From the NCBI GenBank assembly GCA_003164295.1, contig PLTA01000012.1:70331-115805 (forward strand): a stretch of DNA of 45,475 bases, given 5' to 3'. Below the pieces are notes generated by a model that saw nothing but the letters and a program-made list of their open reading frames with translations, ran no database searches and was not told the DNA's origin. The position numbers and the translations under genes are program-made. This document shows, one piece after another, positions 1 through 7,477 of the stretch (position 1 is its first letter; each line of letters opens with the position of its first letter). This DNA comes from Candidatus Bathyarchaeota archaeon (lineage in GTDB: Archaea; Thermoproteota; Bathyarchaeia; Bathyarchaeales; Bathycorpusculaceae).

Positions 1-1
1 A

Positions 2-1060
2 AATGTTTCAGGCATAGAAAATTCAACTATGCAGTGTCAATTAACGCAGCCACTGGACAACACTTACATAAGAACAGTTGATCCAGATTCATGGCTGGCA
101 ACAGCGTATTATGAGAAGGACTTGTTCACAGGCGCCAGCATGAACCAAGCATTTAACGCCATGAAAGCAGACAACATGACAATCATTTTAGAACAAAGAG
201 TGGCTCAACAATATAATCTCAAAGTTGGCGATACTATTGCGATTGATTTTGCGTCTGGTGCAAGAACGCTCAGAATCGTAGGTTTGTTTGGTCCTTCAGA
301 ACCAGCAAGTAGCAGCAACAGTCAAGTTACATATATAGGTGGATCTGGTGGACAGCCAATTCAATCATTCATTTCTCCTGGCTTGATAACCTGGTCATAT
401 GTCCCAAGAAACCTCTTCAACATGACTGGCCCAACAAGTGATGCATTCATGCTAGAACATTTTGACACTACAATAATGCTTAAACTAAATCCTGGTGTAA
501 ATGGCACTGCAGTAGCTGAAAAAATTCGAAGCCTTAACCTCGAAATTTACGGTGTAACCTCGTTTGCTGAACAATGGCAACAATCCCAGAGTCTTAATAA
601 CCAAAATACGTTTTACACTTTGCAGGTTCTTGATTTTCAAAGTTTAGGTGTTGCTTTCATGGTACTTTCAGCGTCTGTGGGAATGGTGTTGATAGCTGTT
701 GTAAGTTTAAGTGAAAGAAGCCGTGAAGCTACATTGATGAGCGTCAGAGGTTTATCCTATGGACAATTAGTATGGATGTTTCTCGCTGAAAACATAGCTG
801 TCATAACATTCGCGGTACTACTTGGTTTAGGCATTGGATTACTTGTCGATTATGGAACTATAAGTGTAGCCAATGCAAGCTTAACACAAAACAACGGGTC
901 AATTTTACAGCTTGTTATTCCCCGTTTTATTTTCCCAACAGGCTCAACGGAAACCATAGCCAGTTACATAGTTCTGATATATGCCTCGACAATCGGAGCT
1001 ATTCTAGTAATGTCAAGACGATACGTAACTAAACTTGAAAGGATGGTCAGATTGAAATGA
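2..1060 (+). CDS. ABC transporter permease, FtsX/MacB type (5' end outside window)
   Basis: C-terminal part of an integral membrane permease that would work with the ATPase encoded just downstream. The frame is open from base 2, so the true start lies upstream and the ATG at 29 is only internal. The visible protein has a large extracytoplasmic domain (about residues 1-200) followed by three hydrophobic stretches, the usual ending of FtsX-domain permeases. The segment SLSERSREATLMSVRGLS between membrane spans is the typical FtsX-family coupling loop. The stop overlaps the ATPase start as ATGA, so the two are translationally coupled. Family knowledge: such exporters move lipoproteins, peptides or drugs or act mechanically; the substrate cannot be inferred here. 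Confidence 0.85.
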   Translation, partial: NVSGIENSTMQCQLTQPLDNTYIRTVDPDSWLATAYYEKDLFTGASMNQAFNAMKADNMTIILEQRVAQQYNLKVGDTIAIDFASGARTLRIVGLFGPSEPASSSNSQVTYIGGSGGQPIQSFISPGLITWSYVPRNLFNMTGPTSDAFMLEHFDTTIMLKLNPGVNGTAVAEKIRSLNLEIYGVTSFAEQWQQSQSLNNQNTFYTLQVLDFQSLGVAFMVLSASVGMVLIAVVSLSERSREATLMSVRGLSYGQLVWMFLAENIAVITFAVLLGLGIGLLVDYGTISVANASLTQNNGSILQLVIPRFIFPTGSTETIASYIVLIYASTIGAILVMSRRYVTKLERMVRLK

Positions 1061-1956
1061 GCGGATTAAACATAAAAGTTAGAGATCTTGTCAAAGTGCA
1101 TCACACGGGCAAAATCGAAGTTCAAGCACTACGTGGCTTAAACTTAGATATTAGTCCAGGTGAACTAGTTTCTATTATTGGACCAAGCGGAAGCGGAAAA
1201 ACCACATTACTAAACATTATAGGCGGCTTAGACAAAGCCACTGCAGGCACTGTTCAAGTCGGAGACAAAACCGTTACTGGACTATCTGTGGGAGAACTTG
1301 TTGATTACAGAAGAAAGATTGTTGGACACATTTTCCAAAACTTGAATTTGATCCCGACATTATCCGCACGGGAAAACGTTGAATTTTCATTAATTGCTGC
1401 GGGTTCTCCACGTGCAAAGAGAAAGCAACGTGTAGATGAATTGCTCGGCACTGTTGGGTTGTTAGACCGCGCAAAACATAAGCCAGAGGAGCTCAGTGGA
1501 GGCGAACAACAAAGGATAGCAATAGCAGCTGCACTAGCAAATGATGCGCCTATTCTTCTAGCGGATGAGCCTACAGGGGAATTGGACACGGCGAATGCAC
1601 GGATTATCGTTGAGTATTTGGTTAAAATAAACAAGGAGCTCGGCAAAACCCTAATTATGGTTACTCATGACCCAAGCGTTGCCAGGGCATCTAGCAGAAT
1701 TCTCCGGATAGAAGATGGTTTAATAAAAACATCTATTGCACCATCTGAGGTTATAGTTAGAGAGAAAGCGGTTTCGTACGTTGACCAGCTTAAAGCAAGA
1801 ATTACCGAAATCAATGTAGAGCTGGATCAAGTAGACCATGATTTTAAAGCAGATAAAATATCCGGCGACGACTATGTCCAAAAACATCAAACCCTCAAAA
1901 ATATCAGAGACAGCCTCAAAGAAGAACTCTCAAGAATGGGAGTAATCCCACCCTAA
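1057..1956 (+). CDS. ABC transporter ATP-binding protein, LolD/MacB type
   Basis: Nucleotide-binding subunit powering the upstream permease. Visible motifs in order: Walker A GPSGSGKTT near residue 43, Q-loop (FQNLNLIPTLSA), signature LSGGEQQR, Walker B ILLADEPTGELD and the H-loop THD. This matches the LolD/MacB/FtsE class. Residues from about 235 to 299 form an additional charged, helical tail likely to be coiled coil, which is longer than in minimal LolD proteins (about 230 residues). It overlaps the permease by 4 bases, indicating an operon. The exporter substrate is unknown. Confidence 0.9.
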   Translation: MSGLNIKVRDLVKVHHTGKIEVQALRGLNLDISPGELVSIIGPSGSGKTTLLNIIGGLDKATAGTVQVGDKTVTGLSVGELVDYRRKIVGHIFQNLNLIPTLSARENVEFSLIAAGSPRAKRKQRVDELLGTVGLLDRAKHKPEELSGGEQQRIAIAAALANDAPILLADEPTGELDTANARIIVEYLVKINKELGKTLIMVTHDPSVARASSRILRIEDGLIKTSIAPSEVIVREKAVSYVDQLKARITEINVELDQVDHDFKADKISGDDYVQKHQTLKNIRDSLKEELSRMGVIPP

Positions 1957-2156
1957 AAACAAATCAGAAATTCACTTTCACTCACCCCTCCCAGCTTTAA
2001 AACTAACGTCTTCGACTGGTTAGAGGGCAAGAACTTGAAGTCTGAAATTCTTTGAACAAAAACTATCAACTCTACTCAGGGGACTTCCTTACATTTAGTT
2101 GGGATGCCTCATCTACTTCGTCCATTGTTGTTGATGATTAAAACCATTTTTTGTTT

Positions 2157-3353
2157 TTAGAGAAGGGTTATGAGCCCCAGTACTCCGCCCACAATTACTA
2201 TTAGTGCAGCCACCCAGAAAGCGATTTTTTCATTTTTTTTGTATTCGTATCCATTCATTACTTCTCGTCGGGATACTAGCTTGCCCAAGAAGAACAGAGA
2301 TGGTATGAGGACTATAGGGAATATGAACATCATGTTTAGCATCAACTGGATGTAACCGCTTACTATACTGACAACGATTAGTGCAGGAAGGCTTTCAAAT
2401 ATGAATATTGTAAGGAAGCTGATTCGGGAGTTGAGTCCAGTTGAGCGTCCAGTGGCTTCGAGGACCCCCCAGGCTGAACCGAGCGAGACTACTACGAGTG
2501 CTAGGAAACCCGCGAAGATAAAGCCCATGCCCATGATGGGGACAGCGTAGTTGCCGAATACGGGTAATGCTTTGGCTAATTCATTTATGCTGATTAGGCT
2601 GTTTCCGCTGAAGACGTTTAATCCTACTATCACAAGTATTATCATGAGAATTTCTGAGACTACTGCGCCGATTAACGTTTCAAGGCGTTCGTTTTTTAGG
2701 TCTTTAACTTGTTTGTGTCTTCTGGAATCTGCGCCTGAGTGAAAGTACAGCATCCATGGCATTATGACTGCGCCCACGCTAGCTGCTAACAGATAAGCGA
2801 ATGATGGGTTGCTATAAGGCTGAATGGGAGAAAGGCCGAGAAAAACAAATGATTTAAAGTCTACATGAAAGACAAACGTTGAACTCACAATGGCAATCAA
2901 CAGCAAGAAGCTCACCGGTATGAGCACTTTTTCGGCTTGGTGATATTGTCTTCCGAACACGATTAGGGTGTGAATGGCAAATACTATAATGAGTCCTAAT
3001 AAAATAGGGAAGCCGATGAGGCTGAAACCGATAGCCATGCCGGCGTATTGGGCAATGTACTCTAGAAAGTCAGCTAACCCCATAGGTATTGCCGCCGCAT
3101 AAGCTGCGCGTTTACCGAAGTTGATTCGGATTTGTTCCCCGAGCCCTTTGCCTGAGGCGATTCCTAAGCGCCCTGCCGCATCCTGAATTATGAAAAGAGG
3201 AAATATCAGCAAAACAAGAACAAAAATCATCCTGTAACCCCAAGTAGCGCCTGACTGCAAACCAGTTATAATGGATGCAACGTCAACATCTGCAATCATA
3301 ACTATCCAGGCTGGTCCGAAATTCCTGAGCCAATCGCTTACTTTTTGATTCAT
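2157..3353 (-). CDS. Nramp-family divalent metal transporter (divergent)
   Basis: Polytopic membrane protein of 398 residues with about 10-11 hydrophobic segments, related to Nramp/MntH importers of Mn2+ or Fe2+. The N-terminal GPAWIVMIADVDVASI segment aligns with the TM1 metal site. The canonical Asp-Pro-Gly-Asn becomes Asp-Val-Ala-Ser, so the Asp is kept and the Asn is lost. The TM6 Met-Pro-His becomes MPWMLYFHS (Met kept). Metal preference may therefore differ from classical MntH. It is divergent from a DtxR/MntR-type regulator, and the spacer has two perfect DtxR-like palindromes close to the start codon, so metal-dependent repression is likely. The inference of Mn/Fe uptake rests on family plus regulator. 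Confidence 0.85.
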   Translation of the reverse strand: MNQKVSDWLRNFGPAWIVMIADVDVASIITGLQSGATWGYRMIFVLVLLIFPLFIIQDAAGRLGIASGKGLGEQIRINFGKRAAYAAAIPMGLADFLEYIAQYAGMAIGFSLIGFPILLGLIIVFAIHTLIVFGRQYHQAEKVLIPVSFLLLIAIVSSTFVFHVDFKSFVFLGLSPIQPYSNPSFAYLLAASVGAVIMPWMLYFHSGADSRRHKQVKDLKNERLETLIGAVVSEILMIILVIVGLNVFSGNSLISINELAKALPVFGNYAVPIMGMGFIFAGFLALVVVSLGSAWGVLEATGRSTGLNSRISFLTIFIFESLPALIVVSIVSGYIQLMLNMMFIFPIVLIPSLFFLGKLVSRREVMNGYEYKKNEKIAFWVAALIVIVGGVLGLITLL

Positions 3354-3373
3354 GCTTTTGCCCCCTCTTTAGT

Positions 3374-3393
3374 GACTTAGGTTTACCTAAGTC
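3374..3393. promoter_or_regulatory. DtxR/MntR-type operator 1
   Basis: Perfect 20-bp palindrome GACTTAGGTTTACCTAAGTC containing the TTAGGTnnACCTAA core typical of DtxR/IdeR sites. It is about 20 bp upstream of the Nramp start, at the expected transcription start of that gene, and so is placed to block transcription. Confidence 0.75.
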
Positions 3394-3409
3394 GTTCCAG
3401 AATATTAAC

Positions 3410-3427
3410 ATTTAGGTCAACCTAAAT
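3410..3427. promoter_or_regulatory. DtxR/MntR-type operator 2
   Basis: Second perfect palindrome, ATTTAGGTCAACCTAAAT, with the same half site (TTAGGT) as operator 1. The centres are 35 bp apart. An A/T-rich TATA-like stretch for the Nramp gene (about 3400-3409, minus strand) lies between the two sites. Confidence 0.75.
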
Positions 3428-3481
3428 CATTTGCTCCATTAAACCTCCAAAACCAGAAAAAACCAAGGAAAACCAGTCAAA

Positions 3482-3490
3482 CTTATATCC
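3482..3490 (+). promoter_or_regulatory. TATA box of the mntR-like gene
   Basis: CTTATATCC preceded by an A-rich BRE-like stretch, about 38 bp before the ATG at 3525. This leaves a leader of roughly 10-15 bases. Inferred from archaeal promoter geometry. Confidence 0.5.
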
Positions 3491-3524
3491 TAACAAAAAT
3501 AATTCAGTATTTGGTAAACAATAA

Positions 3525-3938
3525 ATGTGCACCTCTGAAATCGGCGAAGAATACTTGGAAACACTCTGGATATCAGAGGAACATGGGGAAAAAATGGCGC
3601 ATCTAACTTGGATAGCAGAACATTTAGGCATTGCTGCTCCAAGTGCATTGGAAATGTTAAAAAAACTTGAAAAAGAAGGGCTGGTAATTTATAAAACAAG
3701 GCAAGGAATCCAGCTTACCTCGAAAGGTCGGAAAATAGCGAAGCGAATCATTCGAGCCCACAGATTAACTGAGGTGTTGATGAAAGAAACCCTGAAAACT
3801 GACATCCAAGAGGACAGTGTCTGTGGCATGGAACATCATATGGACGAGACATTCATGGATGCCCTCTGCACTCTGCTTAACCATCCGACGAAATGTCCTC
3901 ATGGAAACTCCATCCCAAAAGGCAAATGCTGCCCTTAA
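3525..3938 (+). CDS. DtxR/MntR-family metal-dependent transcriptional regulator
   Basis: Small (137 residues) metal-sensing repressor. The N-terminal winged helix (about residues 1-65) includes LGIAAPSALEMLKKLEKEGLV. The metal-binding and dimerisation domain follows (about 70-137), with the characteristic ending MDALCTLLNHPTKCPHGNSIP. It lacks the SH3-like third domain of DtxR/IdeR, so it resembles MntR in size. Cys, His and Glu/Asp residues in the second domain are the probable metal ligands. It is divergent from the Nramp-like transporter, and the two DtxR-type palindromes between them are its probable targets. Mn2+ or Fe2+ as co-repressor is inferred. Confidence 0.9.
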   Translation: MCTSEIGEEYLETLWISEEHGEKMAHLTWIAEHLGIAAPSALEMLKKLEKEGLVIYKTRQGIQLTSKGRKIAKRIIRAHRLTEVLMKETLKTDIQEDSVCGMEHHMDETFMDALCTLLNHPTKCPHGNSIPKGKCCP

Positions 3939-3950
3939 ATAGCGTTAACT

Positions 3951-4191
3951 TGTCTTTCAATGTTTGGAATAGTTCAGGTTTTAATAAGAGTACTAATTCG
4001 GCTTTTGACCGTCTTACATCTCAGCAGATGAGGATTCTCAGACTCGCTTACGTTGAATGAAAATATAGTGTTCTCCGTAAGATAAGCACGGAACATCTTG
4101 CAAAATTGTTGAAAATGGAGGAAAGGGAAATGTGGGTGAGCATCTGCGAAGAGCAGAAAAGAACCTAATGGATTTCTTGATGACATCGTAA
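3951..4191 (+). pseudogene. Decayed HTH_10 (bacterio-opsin activator-like) regulator, C-terminal part
   Basis: Reading this stretch in two frames recovers a recognisable HTH_10 domain: LTSQQMRILRLAYVE, then an in-frame TGA (4058-4060), then RKISTEHLAKLLKM, then after a frame change GEHLRRAEKNLMDFLMTS and a TAA at 4189-4191. HTH_10 proteins normally read LT-RQ...LR-AY...ST-ELA--L...EHLRRAE. One nonsense and one frameshift are therefore needed, which indicates a dead gene. An upstream sensory portion cannot be recognised, so the left boundary is approximate. Confidence 0.6.
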
Positions 4192-4259
4192 ATTTTATGT
4201 TTTATTGCGAATTCTTTTTGTTTTCCTTTATTGCATAATAAGGCTAAGTGAAAAAATAA

Positions 4260-5129
4260 GTGACTTTAATCACAAGCTTTGATCCATGGCGTTCTGGCCT
4301 CTGCACTTGCCCGCCCAAGCTGACGTTTAACCCTTACACTGGATGCGACCACCAATGCATCTACTGTTACGCTTCCAGTTATATTCCCAGCTTTAACGAT
4401 TGCAGACCAAAAAAAGACTTAATTGTACAGCTTAAACGGGAAGCCGCAAAACTTAACGGAGAAACTATTTCAATAGCCAACTCATCAGACCCATATCCGC
4501 GGGTTGAAGCATCGGCTGGGTTGACAAGGCGGTGTCTTGAAATTTTAGTTGAAAGTAACTGCAAAATTCAAATTATCACCAAAAGTAACATCGTTACAAG
4601 GGACGACGACCTGTTAAACAAAATTCCCTCAACTGTAGCGTTAACTATAACAACTGAAGATGACAGCTTAGCAAAAATAATTGAGCCATGGGCACCCACG
4701 CCATCTCAAAGGCTCAGAGCCGCACAAGGCCTAATCAAATCAGGCATACCCGTCTCCGTAAGAATAGATCCGATTATACCCTTAGTAAACGACCAACCGC
4801 AAAAACTCATCGCTGAGCTTACAAGCATAGGCGTAAAACACCTAACGTGCTCAACCTACAAAGCTAAAGCGGATAATTGGGTTCGGCTTACCCAAGCTAT
4901 GCCAAAGGTTGTGGAGAAGCTTAAACCGCTTTATTTTCAGCAGGGCGAAAAAATCGGCGGCAGTGCTCTTTTGCCAAAAGACCTAAGATATAAGCTTCTT
5001 AAGGACATACGGGATTTGGCAGGGGCTAATGGGATGAAGTTTGGTGTTTGTCGAGAGGGCTTTGCACAACTAAACACAGCGACATGTGACGGGTCTTGGC
5101 TAATGCCGAAAGGCAAAAGGAGTGCTTAG
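4260..5129 (+). CDS. Radical SAM protein of the spore photoproduct lyase-like family
   Basis: 289-residue radical S-adenosylmethionine enzyme related to SPL/Rv2578c-type proteins often annotated as DNA repair photolyase. The 4Fe-4S motif is TGCDHQCIYCYAS (Cys29, Cys33, Cys36), preceded by FNPY as usual in this family. The rest shows a partial TIM-barrel pattern, with SNSSDPYP and ITKSN motifs. Start: the GTG at 4260 is the only suitable start just upstream of the conserved region. It overlaps or abuts a Y-family polymerase gene, which supports a DNA damage role, but the lesion or substrate is not known. Confidence 0.85.
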   Translation: MTLITSFDPWRSGLCTCPPKLTFNPYTGCDHQCIYCYASSYIPSFNDCRPKKDLIVQLKREAAKLNGETISIANSSDPYPRVEASAGLTRRCLEILVESNCKIQIITKSNIVTRDDDLLNKIPSTVALTITTEDDSLAKIIEPWAPTPSQRLRAAQGLIKSGIPVSVRIDPIIPLVNDQPQKLIAELTSIGVKHLTCSTYKAKADNWVRLTQAMPKVVEKLKPLYFQQGEKIGGSALLPKDLRYKLLKDIRDLAGANGMKFGVCREGFAQLNTATCDGSWLMPKGKRSA

Positions 5130-5130
5130 A

Positions 5131-6234
5131 ATGCAGAACCGCGTGGTTATACTAGCGGATTTTGATTATTTCTTTGCCCAATGCGAAGAGTTACGCAATC
5201 CAATATTGAAGGATAAGCCTATTGTTGTCGGCGTCTACTCAGGGCGCACAGAAATAAGTGGAGCAGTCAGCACCAGCAATTATATTGCCAGAAAATATGG
5301 CGTTAAATCAGGGATGCCAATATTTCTTGCAATTCGGAAACTGGAAGGAACGGAAGCGGTTTTCTTTCCAGTTGACCACGAATACTATGAAGAAATAAGC
5401 GACCGCATAATGCAGATTTTCCGCAATTACGCCTCAGATATGGAACAAGTCAGCATTGACGAGGCTTACTTGGATGTTACAGAGCAAGTTCAAGGCAGCT
5501 TTGAGAAAGCAAAAAACTATGCCGAAGAAATCAAGACTGAAGTAAAAAAGCAAGTGAGCATTTCTTTTACCATAGGTGTTGGACCAAACAAACTTGTCGC
5601 TAAAATCGCATGCGATAGCCAAAAACCCGACGGCTTAACAATCATTACCCCTGACGAAATTGGATGCTTCCTGTCGCCTTTGCCTGTTGACAGATTGTTG
5701 GGTGTTGGAAAAAAAATAAATGCAAAAATGGATTCCATGGGAATAATAACCATCGATGACTTGGCAAAAGTTGACATCCAAAAGCTAATTGCAATTTTCG
5801 GTCAAAACCTCGGTTTGTACTTTTATAATGCTGCCAGAGGTATCGACAATGAGCCTGTACGGGAATCAGGAGAAGCAGGATCAATCGGGCGAATGGGCAC
5901 TCTCAAAGAAGATACCCGTGACATATCGGTAATTATGGCGAAGATTAAGGAGCAGATTGAGGATATTTACAACGAGTTTATCACTAAAAACATGAGTTTT
6001 CGTCTTGTTGGAATAAGTGCAGTTATGACTGATCTTTCAGGCAAAAGCCGTTCTAAAACCTTGGATAAACCAGCAAAAGGCAAAGAAACCATCTACAAAG
6101 GTGCCCGTGAACTTTTCGAAAAATACCTCACAGAGACCGAACGCCCGATCAGACGGGTCGGGGTCAAAATCGGCAGTTTTGTTAAAGAAGAGCCACGACA
6201 GAAACAGATAACAAGCTTTTTCCAATCAAGCTAG
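5131..6234 (+). CDS. dbh: DNA polymerase IV (Y-family, Dpo4/DinB type)
   Basis: Translesion DNA polymerase. The palm begins with ADFDYFFAQCEE (catalytic Asp10; Phe15 as steric gate where Dpo4 has Tyr). The second acidic motif is SIDEAYLD (Asp110, Glu111). A thumb helix-hairpin-helix (LLGVGKKINAKMDSMGI) and a little-finger domain follow. The C-terminus QKQITSFFQSS contains a PIP box (QITSFF), implying tethering to PCNA. I choose the ATG at 5131 because AAGGAG lies 8 bases upstream; a GTG at 5122 inside the previous gene is possible. It sits directly behind the SPL-like gene, a probable repair operon. Confidence 0.93.
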   Translation: MQNRVVILADFDYFFAQCEELRNPILKDKPIVVGVYSGRTEISGAVSTSNYIARKYGVKSGMPIFLAIRKLEGTEAVFFPVDHEYYEEISDRIMQIFRNYASDMEQVSIDEAYLDVTEQVQGSFEKAKNYAEEIKTEVKKQVSISFTIGVGPNKLVAKIACDSQKPDGLTIITPDEIGCFLSPLPVDRLLGVGKKINAKMDSMGIITIDDLAKVDIQKLIAIFGQNLGLYFYNAARGIDNEPVRESGEAGSIGRMGTLKEDTRDISVIMAKIKEQIEDIYNEFITKNMSFRLVGISAVMTDLSGKSRSKTLDKPAKGKETIYKGARELFEKYLTETERPIRRVGVKIGSFVKEEPRQKQITSFFQSS

Positions 6235-6272
6235 AATTAAAGCAAAGTTTTTCTCCATGTAAACTATTTCTA

Positions 6273-6881
6273 TTGTGGGTCAAATTTTTGTCTTGTGAAA
6301 AAGAAAAAAAGAAGTTGCCACCCAACCAACAAGTCACTGACCACATTTTGTGTTGGGGCACCGATCATCCAGGAATAAAGTCAACTAACCCACAGCTAAA
6401 ACTCGAAACTTTCACGCTTACTGTCGATGGTGAAGTGGAAAATCCCGTGAAGCTAAACTGGAATGACTTCATGAAGCTGCCAAAAACCGTTTTATCTAGC
6501 GATTTTCACTGTGTTGAGGGTTGGAGCGTTTTGGATTGCAAATGGGAAGGCGTACACATCAGTGAAATTGAGAAGCTCGTTAAACCCAAAGATGTTGCGA
6601 AAGCCGTAACCTTTGAATGCGCTGATTCTTATACGACATCGCTTTTCCGAGAAGAACTCGGGGGAAACGATGTTCTTTTGGCTTACAAACTCAATGATGA
6701 AGTGCTAGAGGAAGGGTTAGGATTTCCAATGCGCCTGATAGTTCCAAACAAATATGCGTATAAGAGCGCGCTTTGGGTGGTTCGTTTACGGTTTACACGC
6801 AACAAAGAATTGGGCTTTTGGGAACGACGCGGCTACAATGACAACGCAGATGTCTGGAAAAATCAGCGTTTTAATTCGTGA
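6273..6881 (+). CDS. Sulfite oxidase-like molybdopterin-dependent protein (MsrP/YedY-type domain)
   Basis: About 200 residues forming the oxidoreductase molybdopterin-binding domain of the sulfite-oxidase superfamily. The key feature is DFHCVEGWSV, whose Cys would coordinate molybdenum. It is followed by WEGVHI and ADSYTTSL, and near the C-terminus GFPMRLIVPNKYAYKSALWVVRL, all family signatures. No signal peptide or membrane anchor is visible, so a cytoplasmic location is likely, unlike bacterial MsrP. The start is uncertain: TTG at 6273 or TTG at 6288, neither with a strong ribosome site. The substrate is unknown; no obvious redox partner is adjacent. Confidence 0.82.
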   Translation: MWVKFLSCEKEKKKLPPNQQVTDHILCWGTDHPGIKSTNPQLKLETFTLTVDGEVENPVKLNWNDFMKLPKTVLSSDFHCVEGWSVLDCKWEGVHISEIEKLVKPKDVAKAVTFECADSYTTSLFREELGGNDVLLAYKLNDEVLEEGLGFPMRLIVPNKYAYKSALWVVRLRFTRNKELGFWERRGYNDNADVWKNQRFNS

Positions 6882-7117
6882 CGTTCATTGTTGTTAAGAC
6901 TTTTTTCCTAGTTTTTTGAGATTCCGATTTAGTTTTAATTTGTTTAGTGGCTTCTTTCTAACTTATATTTATTAAAAACTGAGTTATGAGAGTCAAGTAA
7001 AATGACCTTTCAACCGCTAAGTAGAAAGTTTAGTTAAAAAGCAATCAAGCTTAACTGATAATCTTTATTAACAATAATTTTTTTAATTCAAAAGGTTGCT
7101 TTTAAGATTACAATAAC

Positions 7118-7126
7118 GTTTATAAG
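7118..7126 (+). promoter_or_regulatory. TATA box before small ORF
   Basis: GTTTATAAG lies about 43 bp before the ATG at 7169 and about 31 bp before the predicted leader. This spacing fits an archaeal promoter for the small gene described next. Confidence 0.4.
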
Positions 7127-7168
7127 TGGACTTTAATACCTCAGAGAGTTCTTCAGAGGTTGAAAAAT

Positions 7169-7318
7169 ATGTCTCAGAAAAAACAAGCAACGCACCTTTC
7201 AAACTGCCAATTAACTGCAGAAAACGCAGTCATAACAACAACTGGCAAAGTATCAAAAGTGCCTTCGCAAAAAAGAAAAGAAGACGCGAAAAAAGTTCTC
7301 TACATAAATAGAATATAA
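7169..7318 (+). CDS. Possible small basic protein (49 residues)
   Basis: Short frame starting MSQKKQATHLSNCQLTAENA and ending KKVLYINRI, rich in Lys, Ser and Thr, with no recognised domain. Support: a TATA-like box at 7118-7126, a GAGGTT ribosome site about 8 bases before the ATG, and free space on both sides (6882-7477 otherwise has no gene). A frame starting with GTG at 7126 overlaps it, but that start would fall in the TATA box. No homology could be judged, so this remains a candidate. Confidence 0.35.
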   Translation: MSQKKQATHLSNCQLTAENAVITTTGKVSKVPSQKRKEDAKKVLYINRI

Positions 7319-7477
7319 TAACTATTTTACGAACTTTTGCCGTCCTCCACATTTTAATCTGCACAACAGCAGCTCCATCGGGATAAGAGGCTAAAGTGGA
7401 AAGTTTTATACTAAAAGCATATTCAAAGATGTAACAGAATCCCTTTGAAAATAAAAATTCCACTAAAATGAGTATCT

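Noticed and set aside
1957..2156. Possible gene or RNA between the ABC ATPase and the Nramp gene
   Set aside because: No frame with a credible start and no stable fold seen by eye; T-rich stretch near 2145-2158 could only be a transcription terminator.
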